From contig JBAJFG010000495.1 in assembly GCA_037903475.1 (NCBI GenBank), forward strand, positions 310,001-374,000: DNA of 64,000 nucleotides. The letters are read 5' to 3'. The DNA is from Ancylostoma caninum. Taxonomy: Eukaryota > Nematoda > Chromadorea > Rhabditida > Ancylostomatidae. Every line of letters begins with the position of its first letter. The first letter of the stretch is position 1. This document shows positions 46,401 to 59,393 of the stretch, piece after piece. The notes under the pieces are model-generated. The model was not told where the DNA came from, ran no database searches, and saw nothing but the letters and a program-made list of their open reading frames with translations. The position numbers and the translations under genes were made by a program.

Positions 46401-48549
46401 TAATTAGAATTCCCAAGGTCAACATTTGCTCATAGACAGAGAGACTCTCAGAGACATAAAAAAAATGAAATTTTCACGGTCTCCACATTCCCCATTGTAG
46501 GATCTTACATTTCCCATTGTAGGATCTTTCCTTCGATACTCTTACGTTCCTCTAGAGTAGATCTTGACAAATTCTCGGAGATACTATCCCCCACCCTCTC
46601 CCTCCCCCGCTCAGATTGTATCCGGATCTTGCACAGACAACTTTTTTTTTTGAGATAAACAAAGGTATCGTGGTAGTATAAATCCGATTTCTTGACTCTA
46701 TTCCTATTCTCACGATGGTTCCATTTCCTCGAATTATTAATCCTTGACATTTTTGGATGAATTATGTATTGGTTTTTCTGTTGCACAGATTATTATAGAA
46801 GCGCTTTATTGCTCAAATTGTAGGCAATACGTCGCATGAGGAGTGTTTCAATCTTCATGACTTGATTTATTGAAAAAAAATTCAAGAGTGGTCCATGAGT
46901 GCAACATGAATTTGAAACACTATGAGCTCTAACTGATACATAACCTATAAAAGCCTTCATTATAACCAATAAATAAATAGTTAAACCAAAAATCAAACCA
47001 TTTTTAAACGATAACTCATTATAAACAACCCTTCAAGAATAGACCTACATATACCCATTTGGAGAGTACTATGGAAAAACGAAGTTTCCCGGTAACAAAC
47101 TATCCCATATACGGCCTATGGTGGAATATCGGTTGTCCGGACCGTCTTTCTCTGGAACCTGACTGTTTCCTCGTTGACCGACAATCGTTCACCCAATCAG
47201 GTCACCAACGTCACTGGTTACTGATGGAAACTCACAGAAAAATCTCATGGAAGTGCCTTGCAACTGATTTTAAAAGGAAGTGCCTTGTTGGTCCCTACTC
47301 GGATTCTTAGAAAGTAAACGGTTCAATACGCAAGTCTGGATTTTACAAGTCTTCGTGCCAATGTTTGCTCTTTTCTCTTCTTCTTCACCAATCATTCGAA
47401 ATAGTTTTTGCTGTTGCAGCACTCTGAAACATTGTTTACTCTTTGTTGATGTTGTACATGTTTGCTTTTGTAGCAAACTTACGTGAACTTGGGCACATAC
47501 ACTCAAGAATTAACTTATGAGTTACTACATTTGTATGTTAAGCCAAAGCCTTTGATTTGTGGCTTCTTGGAAGGGCATTGAACTCCTTGTATGTTTCTTC
47601 GCTGAGCCACGAGTGAAACTTTTTCTTTCAGAATTCGACCAGTCAACCAATGCTGAACAATGGAGTATTCTATTCGCTTCCACGACGTGTGAGTTACATT
47701 TCAAGGAATAATTGACTCTCTCCACCATTTTCGAAATATAAGCGTGCTAAAGTCTATTCTCAAAGACATATTCAAGAAAAAAATTGATATTACCTAAAGA
47801 AGCAGAATACCTTGGATTCATCCGTGCTTCCGGCTACGCAGCCCTCAGACTCTCGGGGTATGCCTCCACTGGGCGACAATTTTCAGCCTGAAATTCCAGA
47901 AGGATTTTTGTAGGGCCGCAAAGAAATAACTAGTGGTTTCCACGTAGATTTCTCAACAACTTCAAGTCTCATATACCTTTCTTCTCTTTTCACACTCATT
48001 CTCTTGGTTAAATTTGACATCTTCGACTCTAATCAGCCATTTCATCGCCCTAAATGACCCTCGCTGAGATAGAAACAATTGGTTTCCTTTTGAGTACTTG
48101 CGAAGAAATGGAGTGCTAGCGTGGTGCTGATGAAAGAGGTCATTGGATGTAGAAATTACCTTGACGATTGCTATTCTATTTGATTTTTTGAGCTAGGAAG
48201 ACTTGCATAACAGCATTTTTGCCTTTGACTCGCTCGGTGTTTTGGCAAATTGATGGCGATTTGTCAAAATACAGAATAAGTTCCCAATTTTCTCATGTCT
48301 TTTCTTTACGTCACATTCACTTGTCCCCAGTTTCCTCGTTTCTTTTTGCTCTTCTCCGCAATTTACACAAATATTCCAACTCATTATAATCACGGTGATA
48401 AGTGCTATTTTAGCTTTTTTGCTATTGTACTACCTCAAGGAGTTGAGGAGACTATTGAAGCCCACGGACATCTAATACCCAACCTCAGCCAATCGCGGCG
48501 GGTGCGCGGGGTGGTCGTTCATAGGATTCTCTGAACTCAGACAAATTGT
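43481..48549. other. Gene-poor 5 kb
   Basis: The stretch contains a C-run near 45533-45541, a 22-bp tandem duplication at about 46487-46530 (CCCATTGTAGGATCTT unit) and an AATAAATAAAT tail near 46970. The 119-codon plus frame at 44366-44725 has no recognisable motif. Confidence 0.45.
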
Positions 48550-48856
48550 CGGAAAGACCGCAGCAGAAAGAGATCGCGCTCGTGTGGTTAAGAAGCGAGA
48601 GACGCAGAGGTAAAAATTTTCGGAAGGACCGCAGCAGAATGTTTTCTGCTGCGGTCCTTCCGAATCTCGCTGGAGTGGTTCGGAAAGACCGCAGCAGAAT
48701 AGATTTGTGTGGGGAAAGATTCGGAAGGACCGCAGCAGGAAACCGGAAGAACCGCAGCAGAATGTTTTCTGCTGCGGTCCTTCCGGTTTTCTGCTGCGGT
48801 TCTTCCGAGTGCAGAAGGACCGCAGCAGAAAACCGGAAAGACCGCAGCAGAAAGGA
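48550..48856. repeat. Bidirectional GGACCGCAGCAG repeat cluster
   Basis: About ten copies of a 17-19-bp module CGGAAGGACCGCAGCAG lie in both orientations. Two back-to-back pairs form hairpins: 48621-48662, where CGGAAGGACCGCAGCAGAA is followed by TGTT and its complement, and about 48744-48790. Modules are joined by variable short spacers, so this is not a simple tandem array. Frames in several phases stay open and give repeated KDRSR / GPQQ peptides, which I treat as repeat artefacts. Confidence 0.9.
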
Positions 48857-49105
48857 GGAGAGAGAGTGAGCGTTATTATACCCTTCTCATGTACGGAGCT
48901 CAGTTCTGTTGCGACCAACAAAAATGCAGTGGTTTCGAACTTCAGATGGGAAATTGGCTTCATGGGTATATCGGACCGTAGAACCAGTGACCCTCAGCGA
49001 GGTTGTCATTTTTGCGTGTGGTTACCGCCGCGTGGTTGTCCCACGGAAGTGGACTGGTTGCCAATGCAGTTCTGGTGAATTGGCGTGCACATCCCCGCAT
49101 CCATT

Positions 49106-49360
49106 CGGAAAGACCGCAGCAGCTATTCCGAAGGACCGCAGCAGTCATTCGGAAGGACCGCAGCAGCTATTCGGAAGGACCGCAGCAGTCATTCGGAAGG
49201 ACCGCAGCAGCTATTCGGAAGGGCCGCAGCAGTCATTCGGAAGGACCGCAGCAGCTATTCGGAAGGGCCGCAGCAGCTATTCGGAAGGACCGCAGCAGGA
49301 AACCGGAAGGACCGCAGGTCACCTGTCGGTTCTTCCGGTTTTCTGCTGCGGTCCTTCCGA
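49106..49360. repeat. 22-bp tandem array of the same module, capped by inverted copies
   Basis: Nine units of CGGAAGGACCGCAGCAG plus a five-base linker repeat at exactly 22 bp from 49106. The linker mostly alternates CTATT and TCATT, giving a 44-bp higher-order unit. The array ends with GGAAACCGGAAGGACCGCAG and two inverted copies at about 49330-49360. Unique DNA of about 250 bp separates this array from the dispersed cluster at 48550-48856. Confidence 0.92.
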
Positions 49361-51739
49361 AAAATTGTCTGAGAATGCAATAACGTCGAAAGACAATCTA
49401 TTTGCTCGAATGAACGGTTTCATACCTTGAAAGAGCCTCAAGAGAGTTCTATGGATATCCTGAAAGTTTACAGGACTTCTGATCCTATGAAGACCAACTT
49501 GCTGAAGGACTGCTAGGCCCAAGTGTTGCAGAAGCTCAGCGGCAAAGAGTCCACAGAAAATCTCAACCAGAACTCTTTCTGCTGCAGGTTTTCTGGTTTG
49601 ATCTACCTTGATGGTCCTTCTGGAAATCCACGCTTCTCTGAATGAACTTCTGTGATGAAATATTTTGTAATCGTCACTTATTAGTAATGGATCCTGCTCG
49701 TATGAGGCCAGCCCTGCCCCGCAACAAGTTGGGTATTAGATGTCCCAGAACCCCAAAGATGTATCTATCTGTGAATAAAAGGCGTGGTTTACCAATGAGC
49801 AGTGGAATCGTCGACGATTATCTTCTTTTTAACTAGGATATTGAAAATTCCATAGTCCTACTTAAAATTTCTGCGTAAGTAAGCGATCGAAGTGCTTCTC
49901 AATTTCTTCTTACTCTGTCAGTTACACTTTTTCCGGAAATTCCTCTCAAATCCTCTATTTGACGCAGAACTTCTGTTTTCGATCATAGCTCCTCGGCGAG
50001 GGTCTGATGGTCAGTCCAGTCTCATTCGATCACACTCTCCCATTTCATTATGTTGAAGTCTCCGAGCCCATTGCTCAAAGGAGTGCAATTGTATTGTGTA
50101 CCCGCAAGATTTTTTTCTTCATTCCTGTGCCACTACTCACTTAAATGAACCAGATGCTTTGAGCGCTTACGCTCATAGTGGAGTACTCAACATGTTACGA
50201 GGAGAGGATGGACACTCAATAAGAGTACCGCTCTTAATTAAACAATGAAAAAGGTTGTATTCGGGCGTGCTGAGCGGACGCTTACGAGATGTACGAGGAT
50301 TTAAGAAAGAATTTCACGTTGATCACGATCCTCACGTCTATTGGCAGGTCCGAGAAGCCCTTGGCGGATTCGAATTTGTACTGGTCTCCTTTCCATGTCA
50401 TTCATCTACCACTTTTTCCCCAATGTAAAGCTATTATAAACTGTTGCAGGATTCATTTGTGATCTAAAGGCTGTATCTACCCATAAATCCACTTTCCATA
50501 CTGGTGGACACTTTCGGGAAGGTCTCGTACTTCCAGTAGACGATTTTTGGATGTGAAAAGTTGGTGTAGCTAAAACCGGCGGGTAAGTTTGTGACTTACC
50601 GTTTTTAACGGGCGGGTGGACGGGGCCAGTATCAACCACTGCTTCGCCATAGGTAGACCTGTTAGCCCCTCAGTACTTTACCATGTACCTGTATTTCATC
50701 AGCGAATACAACCAGCAGCCCTAGTGAGAAAGGTCGCAGTGTACTATACTCCCTTATTAAGGAAGAAGCTTCGTCAGTGAGCTTGCCAGCTTTACCCTTT
50801 AGCTTACCAGTGTTTTTCTAGCAGGTATATATAAGATTACCATTTTTTCTAAAGGAGAATCTCGGCTTGGGGAAGCCTTTGTTCACCTTGTCAGCAGAAC
50901 ATAGGAACTCCTTCCCATTGAAGTTTTCTAATTACTTACTAGCAATTTCGGAGGTTTTGGCGTAAATGTTGCCCCCCTCCCTAACTCTTCCAATCTTCAA
51001 TCCGGGGAAATCTGCCTTGTGAAAACATTTCGTCCTTCCATGTTTCTTCCCGCTCCCTAGCAGCTACATACCTTACCCAGATGTGTAAATAAGAAGGTTC
51101 CCAGCAAGAAGCAGTATTAACGGGAAAAGTAATGTTGTCTTCCTTTCCAGTATGCTCATAAAAATGGGCATGAGCTTTTTTTGAACAGAGATTTGTCTAT
51201 TTCGCTGGAGGACACAACAAAGCAGGGAGTGGTGACAGTGAATTTGCAAAAATTTTCCTACTACGCCAAGCTTTCCTTCGTTCTTCTGGCGTTGATTACT
51301 TTTTTTGGAAATTGGAACTTCTCCTCTGCACATCCTCTATGGCACTGAAACATAATCTAATGCACAGGTTTTTCTTGGGGAAATGGTACCTCTGAGAGCG
51401 GAGCGAAGGCATAGATTTCGGAGTGTACTTTGTTTGAACGTCTGCTCTCGGCAACTGCATGTAACGGTAATGATGACATCATATATCACATATTCAAAGG
51501 AAAACTACCATTCTGGATTGGTGGGAAGCCAAGAATCTCTCCCCAGGAACTTTCAGACACCTCTCTACTTATATACCTGAGACGCACGCCTGGAAGGTGC
51601 TCCCGTTCTACATCGGAACGCATTAATAATGCTATCTAGTGACACCATCTGAACATAAGTGGCACGGACAATTTGCTCCCGGGTCAAAACACACACGGAA
51701 TACATGACCGATAACGATCTAACCCTGCAAATGGGCATA
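49361..51739. other. No supported gene
   Basis: A degraded TTTCTGCTGCAGGTTTTCTGG near 49577 looks like an outlying copy of the preceding repeat. A short hairpin CGGGTAAGT/ACTTACCG lies near 50580-50602. No gene is recognised. Confidence 0.4.
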
Positions 51740-52500
51740 AATTTCCCGTCAGCTGCTGGTAACTGTGTCAACGAGCTTGCCAGGATGGCCAGACGAGCCA
51801 GTTAGCGGACGTCGTCGCCTCATCCACCCACAATTACGCGTCCAGCAACGGTCACATGTGACTCACACGCACCCTATCACCTATGAGGTCCATCGAAGGT
51901 CGTCCGAGACAGTGTGCCAATCCGAGAGATGTGTGGATAAAGTTGGTGAGGTAGCGCATGCTGCTGAGAGGCGGCAGGTTGCCGCGGCTCGTTGACCCTC
52001 GCGGACCCTCAAGAGGGTAGGGTCGCGTGTGTGGCCACGCGCGGGCTACATGTGTTTCGTGTTAATAATTGGTCTCATCTGGAGCTGTGACGGCTTTCTG
52101 CTTGTTTATGCTAAGCGTAAACTTGCCGCTGGCGTGAATTGTTCTCAAGGCCGCGGCTGATTTTTAATTTTTTTCGACGCACTAGCCACTTCCAGCCGAA
52201 AACTTCCTCATCTAACTTTCTGATCGTCGATTCCCACTGGCATTTGTCGCATTTCCGCCTGCCTGGTCGCTGTGTTCTTTGAGCAATAGCGAATAGGGCC
52301 GCCATTGTGGATTGTTTTATCGAAATGAGGTCAAGCGTGCTCGTGTCGTAGCCCTCCGGACGAGATCCCGCCACCAAACTTTCGCCGCGTGCTTATTCCT
52401 TCCTCCAGAGAGGGTTTTCTGCATCGCAGAAGCACTTTTGTTCCTCAGGATCGATCGTAAACAGTGCTCCGTCCTTCCTGGATGTCTGGACGTTCTCTGA
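51740..52500. promoter_or_regulatory. GC-rich island, possible exon/promoter
   Basis: Positions 51760-52060 and 52130-52500 are CpG-rich (GTTGCCGCGGCTCG, CACGCGCGGGC). The minus frame 52111-52377 reads MAALFAIAQRTQRPGRRKCD with a CDKC pair, and its mirror plus frame is also open. Splice signals are not convincing. This could be a conserved exon on the minus strand or a regulatory island. Confidence 0.3.
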
Positions 52501-52841
52501 GGTTCAGGGAAAGGCTAGAGCTAAATTGTTTCGTAAACTAGGCAAAAAAAACTACAATGGCCGATTTTTTAATGCCTCATTTTTTATTCTTATCTCTGGG
52601 ATAGCTAATTTTAGCCTTTCTAATTGAGGTTAGTTTCCAAAAATTTATTTTCAAACATTCGATTTTCTACAGTTTTATTTAATTTAATTTTAATCTTATT
52701 CTCTATTTTCTCACGAGCAATTTTCAATGACATCCGAGATTCGAGAATGGACTTTTTATGGGCCAAATGAGACAAAGCCAGATGGGTCATGTTCGTTACT
52801 GGTCCCTCCTCCGAATGGCCCACTCACAGAAGAATGACTCC
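52501..52841. other. No feature seen
   Basis: A/T-rich, short frames only. Confidence 0.4.
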
Positions 52842-53480
52842 TACTTTGATGTGAGACCAATTTATTTTCAGAGTTTTTCTGGATCTCAGAAACTATGAGG
52901 TGTGGGGCATCATACTTGGCAACGGGGTGCGGCTCAGCTCTGCGATTGGTCAGTTCATGCAACTAGCCAATCGCAGAGCTTGACCTCCTATTCTGGTCCA
53001 CCAGGATGCGCTCCTCCTTCTTCTTTGTCCAGGGCTATCGTTCCCCGTCTTCCCACCTACCCCTCCCCCGACCCTCCCCCGAGCTACCCAGGCGGCCTAA
53101 ACTGCTTTAATAGTGAAGAAACGATGCGTGATAGTTACGGGTCCTGCAGAAAATTTCATTTTCCATTCCATACCTTTTGTTTCATCGCCATTTTACGAAA
53201 TAAGTCCAAATCCTTTCCGGAAATCCGAGGAATTTTTGAGGAGCAGGCTCTGTTTCGGATGTGGAACGTTATACCTGGGAGGGGGGGGGGGGGGGTGCGT
53301 TCAAACTCTGCGATTGGCCAGTTGCATAAATTGACCAGTCGCAGAGCTGGGCTCCACCACGTTGCCAGGTATGATGCCCCACACCTCATAGTTCCTGAAT
53401 GTTTTCTTTTTGGGGAAATTTATCTGAGATCTACGAGAAAAAATCTCTGAGAAATAAACCGGTCTTGCATTAATGTAGGA
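52842..53480. mobile_element. Long-TIR element with nested ATTGG/CCAAT hairpins
   Basis: CTATGAGGTGTGGGGCATCA (52893) is inverted as TGATGCCCCACACCTCATAG (ending 53390). The arms extend outwards past GATCTCAG and CCTAC..T.ATG blocks to about 52842 and 53480, with an insertion of about 30 bp in the right arm. Each arm also holds its own hairpin. The left one is AGCTCTGCGATTGG...CCAATCGCAGAGCT (52934-52979). The right one is CTCTGCGATTGG...CCAGTCGCAGAG (about 53308-53346). A run of at least 15 G starts at 53281. There is no transposase. Confidence 0.8.
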
Positions 53481-55899
53481 ATAAACTCATGTAAAAAATT
53501 TATCTTACAGTTCATGTAATAGAGAGCAACACACTGGATTTAAACCTACCAAATTATTAATCACTGCTGAGTAAGCTTCAATAAAATTGGTTCTAAAATT
53601 AGAAATGAGGGGCAATAAGACACTCACTCTGCTATACCTTGGACTGGGTAACGTATCAGATGTATTCGAATTGGAATAAATCGAAAATTCGAGTATTCGG
53701 AAACAAGGGCAATAGCCGAGATTAGGAATAGATTATAGCTCTCTAATTTTTGAACTTCTGAATTTTCATTTTCTAGCCAGTTGACCGAATTAATGGGTTC
53801 TTATTACGTAGACCCTAGATAAATCCCCTGTCATAAGTACTTAGTAAATAAATGGATCACACTATGTAAGCAAATAAATAAATACATCTACGAGGTTATG
53901 TTTATTTTTGACTTCCCTGTTAAGTCGTCTTTTTCATTCTTAGCCCGATCTTTCCTGGAAACAGGCTAAAGAAAGAAGAAGTTGCTCAAGTGCAGACAAT
54001 CGTCCTAAGTGCTTCAGTGAAAAAAAAAAACTAATCGACACATTGACGACGAATTGTCGCGTCGTTCTGTGCGCACTTTAGAATAGCTGTTCAATTGTGT
54101 TAATTTGACCTCAGCGTGTGCACTTCTGGTTCCATGGATTCCGCTTTACTCCTACTTTTCTAGTACTTTTCCTAATTATTGATGACGTTCATTTGTTGTC
54201 CTTTTTGGTCATGCAGCTGTATGTCATGGTGCAAGGGCTATAGAACCTGCTTGGGAGAGAAAAAAAACCAAGAACTTATGAAGACCATGAAATTTCAATA
54301 GAGTGGTTGTTCAAGCAAAGGATCTACCATCCAGAGTTATCATTTTTTATTTCGCAATTTGCTTCCGGGGTTGACAATGACATATACTGGGCTTCTGTGC
54401 ACAAGGTCAAAGTAGTCCCATATTCATTCGAAGGTTGTTTTTCAAAATCCAGGGTGAATTCCGGATTTTTGTTGAAGTTGTACGCAATCGCCACAGTACG
54501 ATATTACATCGGAGGTTGTGATGGTGATTCTTGCTTACTCTTTAGCCGCTTTTCAAGATTCTTCACTAACTCTGCAAGGAGACGTCGCGCAAATGGACGA
54601 CCACCTTGGTACATTTGAGAGCATTTCCCAAGGGAAGACATTTGATGAACGCAGGTTTCATGGAGTCGTAGTACTTTGGCCGGTATGCTTTCCAATGGGA
54701 AAATTTTGAACGTTCCAGAAATCGCAGTTCAGAGCAACTATTACACATCATACCAATCAGGGATGAGTAGAGTTCCAATTGGAAATTTCAGAAGATTCTA
54801 AATTGTGGCGTTGTCCAAGCTTCTAACTCCAGTCTTTCTGAGGACTTCGTAGCAACTGATTTATTCCGAGCTATGGTTATTTTGTTCTCGTTTTTGCCAA
54901 TTTCCCAAATCGGCAACTTCTCACGGCTCCCGACTTCCGAACCTACGATGTTACGCAACGCTCCCATTCATCTCTCCATCATTAACGATGTTGAGGATGC
55001 AAGTATTTGTCTACAGTTCCATCGAAAACTTGAAATTGCCTCGCATCTGAATTCGCAGAGATGTGGGCCACAATTCTTGTCGCACAAATGTCATATGATG
55101 ACTAATGTACTGTCAAAACCTAGCGGAGGGACACCTCGGCTTCCTTCTATCTTCAAGAAAATTATTTACTCATTTCTTTAAATTCACGAATAGCTGTGTA
55201 TTTCCAACACATTATTCTCCTTTTCGTTGAAATTTAAGGATAAATCTTGCGAGAGACGGGCGGGAATAAAATTTGGAATTTCAAAAGACGGACGCAGGAT
55301 GCCAAAAAAAAGGAATTTTTGGAGGTCTCTTTCACTCATCCCTCGTGCTATTGTATTTTTGCCAATCACAAGTTATTCCACCAAGCCCTTGGGGAAAAAG
55401 TACGTTACGGTGGTTGGCATAATGAGAAGGCTTCCCTCATGGAAGACGAACAGAGGAGAAAACCTACCCTCCATCTTGAAGAGGTGAAGCGTAGGTTTCC
55501 TTCCCTTCTGTCATGTGGCAAGGACTATATATAGAAAATGCCTAGAGAACAAAAAATCCGGAAATTATTAAAACTCTGAAATTTTTGCAGAGTTATTGCT
55601 AAAGCCAAGAACCTAGTCAAGAAAGGTTTCAAAGGTTTGCATTATCGCTGCACTTCCATCCAGTATTGTGGAAACTTTAGTTAACCCAAAGTCTTCAAAA
55701 GTCAAGCGTTTCTTACTATGCCGAGTTTCCTCAGCACTTTTACAGTGGCAAGACTTTTGGGTCACCCTGAAATTCCAGCCCCATCGATGAACAATCGTTC
55801 AGTGAGTCCTACTTTATTCTTGGATGCTTTCTGAGCTGGGATTCATGAACGACAACCATGGCATCGCATGATTGGTTACTATGTGATTGTGCAAGGCGA
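53481..55899. other. Gene-poor; retroelement-like tail
   Basis: Positions 53845-53885 hold AAATAAATGG and AAATAAATAAATAC runs. Two overlapping plus frames at 55227-55534 (86 and 95 codons) and a minus frame at 55184-55369 compete. None has a motif or splice support. Confidence 0.4.
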
Positions 55900-56720
55900 A
55901 GTAAGTGAAATTTGGTTTGGTAACCCAGTTTCGTTTGGTTACGCGTTCAGTCCTAACCCTGATGACTAGTGTGACGAAACCGTCACCATGTATCTGCCGA
56001 TCGGCTCAATTCCCTCGGCAAAAACCGCTGCTTCACTCAGTGATTCATGTGTATCAGCAGGCATCGATCGTCCAACAATGTACGTACAACATTTCGCACA
56101 GCAACGGACTCAAACAAAAGCCGGTCGGTCTCGTGTCCGGAGCCCGGAGCACCTTGCGCGACGTGCTCCGCTCCTTCTCACGTAATCCGCTGCTAATCCC
56201 CCGCCTTCCTTCCTTTCCGGCCCCGCCCCGTCTCCCCGTGCTGACCCCCACAACTCGTTCTTTGTGGCTGTTCTCTCGTCATCATCACACAACTCGTACC
56301 CGCTGCTCAAGGTTACTTACTTACTGTGCTGGTTTTTGTGGCGCGCGTCCATCCTCTTGTTGGCTCTGCGCTCGTTTTTGCCGACCTCCACTCACCAAAT
56401 AAAGAGCTTTTCTTTGAGAGTGGTCAGCAAACACGGGCCAATGACGCCGCGGCAGAATTAGTTCCTGATCCTTGGCTCATGGAAGAGGCAGGTATCCGAA
56501 AGGGTTTTCTGGAAATTTCTGGAGAAATGCTAGGGTACCTTTGTGCGCAAGAGCCCATGCAGCCGAATGTCACATTTTATGCGCTTTTTGGCAAACAAAC
56601 GGGGAGCAATGTCACCACTCATATCGAAAGGAATTTTGAAGGCGCCTTTCGGTCTCGTCGCTCGCCATCATCGCCTAATCGCCGAACGAACACCAGGGTT
56701 TCGTCATCAGCGGTTTAGTC
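55900..56720 (+). promoter_or_regulatory. GC-richer island with open frames
   Basis: The CpG-rich core at 56120-56260 (CCCCGCCCCGTCTCCCCGTG) is followed by a plus frame 56326-56718 whose later part (GQQTRANDAAAELVPDPWLM and on to a stop) has a protein-like composition. Another plus frame (55905-56402, 165 codons) overlaps it in a different phase. I cannot choose between a short gene, exons or chance, so I mark the block as possible promoter/exonic DNA. Confidence 0.3.
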
Positions 56721-59285
56721 GGGTGATTTATGCTTCCTAAGTTAACATAGTCTCCTTTCAAAAGCGGAAAAATCAGGAAACTCCACAAAACCTTCGCGAC
56801 GTTCTTTAGAAAGTTCTGGAGTCTCTCTAAAGAATGTTTTGCTCCTTTTTGTTGGCATATGTTTGACCTTTTTCGTATGGTCCTTTTATCAAAATCTGAT
56901 AGGTCGCTTGATATTTTGCCGAAATTTTCGAACCTGTCACGAGACAGAAGTCGGCTTTTTGGGGAAATATCACGCGTTCTTCAAAGGAGACTTCACGCCA
57001 ATCGCTAAAAAAGCTCTCTTTCTCGCCTTTGCGGTTCGTTTGAAGTGAGAGTTGACTTAAGAAACGAAAATCGCTATGAAAAAGTTTTATTGAAGCTGGA
57101 GAGGTTTTATTGAAGCTGATTCATTTGTAAATGTACCATGGTTTATAGTTCACTTTTTTGTTTTTTCCTTTGTTTGTTCGCGGTTTTATAGCATTGGGTG
57201 ACCTTTAGCTTGATTTTGGATGGCATACCTTAGTGTGCATATAAATAAATAAACAAATAAATAGAGCCTTCCATACAGCTGTCAGAAACTTGTCACGTAG
57301 AGCATGTCCACGACACAGCGACTGTTGAAATTCGACGCTGTGATTTTTTTCTACAATCAATGTGCTGAAAACAAAACAAAAAAAACCGCTTGTGACAAAA
57401 AGTACGCGACGCGTCAATACCTGAAATGGCCATAACGCTCTATAAACATTTATTTATAAATAATTTAAATCTCTTACAATTTTTTAAAAAGTCGAGCATA
57501 TAAAGACATAACTAGTTGGGAGTTCTCCAGCATTTTCTTTGGAAGTATGACTGCAGGATCGCAATTCTTGACTCCGGCGAATCTCTCACATTTTTGGGCA
57601 AGGAAATTCCTCCTGAACTGAATGTTTGCTCGAAATCCCCTAAGAGAATAAGGTCAGTGCTGGAGAAACCATGTCGTTGACACCGCTGTTACACCAACTT
57701 TAGTGTGATAGTTCGAAAAAAAAAACAACATACAAAGGCAAGGTGGTTATCCCATTGCTATAGAATAACGCATCGCTTATTTGTTCCGCAGCATTTCTTA
57801 GGATTTTTACTTGTTATATGTAAGTGGTCTAATAAGTATAAACGCGATTTTGTTGTCGCCGACTCTTTGGCAAGGTTTCAAATATGCTTTCATGAGCTAT
57901 GATTTCGTATTTCTGTAAAGGATAGGAAGTAATTTCGCCTGCTCATTTGCTTTGCTGGCAGCGCTTTGCCTTTTATTGGTCCACTATGCTTTCCATAGAT
58001 CCTCCTATTTTCCTTTTCTTCATGAAGGCATCCTTATTTATTCTGAAGATCCTTTGTTGCTACAGCACGCAACACCTCCAGCATTATCTCCGTCTGAATG
58101 CCCTAATTGGAAACTCTCAGGTTACCACGTCTCCGAGTGTGGGATCTTCTTTCTTGGGATGTCACCACGCCACGGCAAATAAAGGGCAAGCATCGCTATT
58201 TGTGCAAACAATTCACGCATAAGCAGACCTTTCTAATTCCCAACTTTTATTCTTCCTACAATTCTCACATATTTGAGGAGAAAAATTAAAGAAAAATTAC
58301 TGTTTTAGTAAAATTTGGACTTCTTTCAAACATGGCGGACTTTTTCACTGCTGTTTCATCCAATTCTCTTAATGTACCTTGCTATGTTTGACATATTTTA
58401 GGCATGTGATGACAGTTCTTGTTAGAATGACTCCTTTTTTATGTTTCTGAACCTTTGAGCTGCTCTGACTTTTTGCTGCATTGATGATTTTACCAACTTC
58501 ACAAAAATTTCTTTTCCTGAATCTTCTCAAGTCTTTTTTTGAAGGTGTTGCTCTTCATGATTTGTTCTCAACACTAGGTATTATCTTCCTTAATACATAC
58601 TCAACAGGCCACAGCAGTCCTTGCGGCCACTTACGTCGTGTTTCTCTAGGAAAATACTACTTTTATCCACTAAAAGTGCTCTTAATCCTTCCATCGGCTC
58701 TGAGAAATCTAAAGCAGCTTGAAATGTCTTCTTTTCCAGACCAATTTTTTTTTGCGGAAATTCTGATGCGTGGGAAGTTTGATTTGTTGTCAGGTTACAA
58801 TATTTCCCTTAATCAACCTTTTTATTGGGATTTTGCCTGTCTTTTCAAGATTTCGCCTTTTTTCCCTTCTAAGACTTAGAGGGGTCCTTTTCTGCTCCAG
58901 AGAATCCTGACAGCAAAGCGATTTTTCTCTTTTCACCATCCTTGTTTTATTTATCCACTTTCTTTCGACACTATACATAATTTATTGCACTTTCTCGGCT
59001 CCATCTTTCTGTTCGGGTTTCGTGAAGATGAAGCTGACTTTGGATATTTGAATGAGGCGATAATTAAGAAATTTCGTAGGGAACCAGTAATATGCATGTG
59101 CATGTTTTGCACTTCGTTATTTTTTTCATGTTTCCTCCACTGCACAGTTATCAACAAGTTTTGGTGTTCTTATTCAAATATATTTGGTAGATTGTAGACC
59201 ACTCAGGAGCCTAGTTCAAACGGGCGATAGGCTTCTTTCTGCTCGAAGTTCTTTTGTTCTCAGAATCCCTTTCTTACCTGGGGGC
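56721..59285. other. Gene-poor; retroelement-like tail
   Basis: Positions 57237-57264 carry AAATAAATAAACAAATAAAT after a TGTGCAT motif. A 20-bp duplication GGTTTTATTGAAGCTG lies near 57082-57118. The 132-codon frame at 58481-58879 has no recognisable motif. Confidence 0.4.
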
Positions 59286-59393
59286 GCATGCATCATTGAG
59301 ATTACCCAGGGTAAACGCATTAACACTTCACAAATTCATCAACCGTTAACATGCCCATAAACACATTTACCTTAGGTAATCTCCATGATGCAT
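59286..59393. mobile_element. 108-bp MITE, copy 2
   Basis: The left arm GCATGCATCATTGAGATTAC then CCAGGGTAAACGC is inverted as ACCTTAGGTAATCTCCATGATGCAT with a few changes. The central ~45 bp is unique, non-coding and A/T-rich. Length and ends match the copy at 63333-63440 and the nested cluster at 26052-26278. Confidence 0.85.

Noticed and set aside
48472..49430. Several 90-173-codon frames with KDRS/GPQQ repeats
   Set aside because: They are produced by the GGACCGCAGCAG repeat in all phases and both strands.
55227..55534. Two overlapping plus frames with protein-like composition
   Set aside because: They compete in different phases with a minus frame; no acceptor/donor or domain supports either.
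55965..55997. CTGATGA...GACGAAAC sequence resembling a hammerhead core
   Set aside because: The boxes match, but no stem II can form between them and the flanks do not resemble the other loci. Probably chance.
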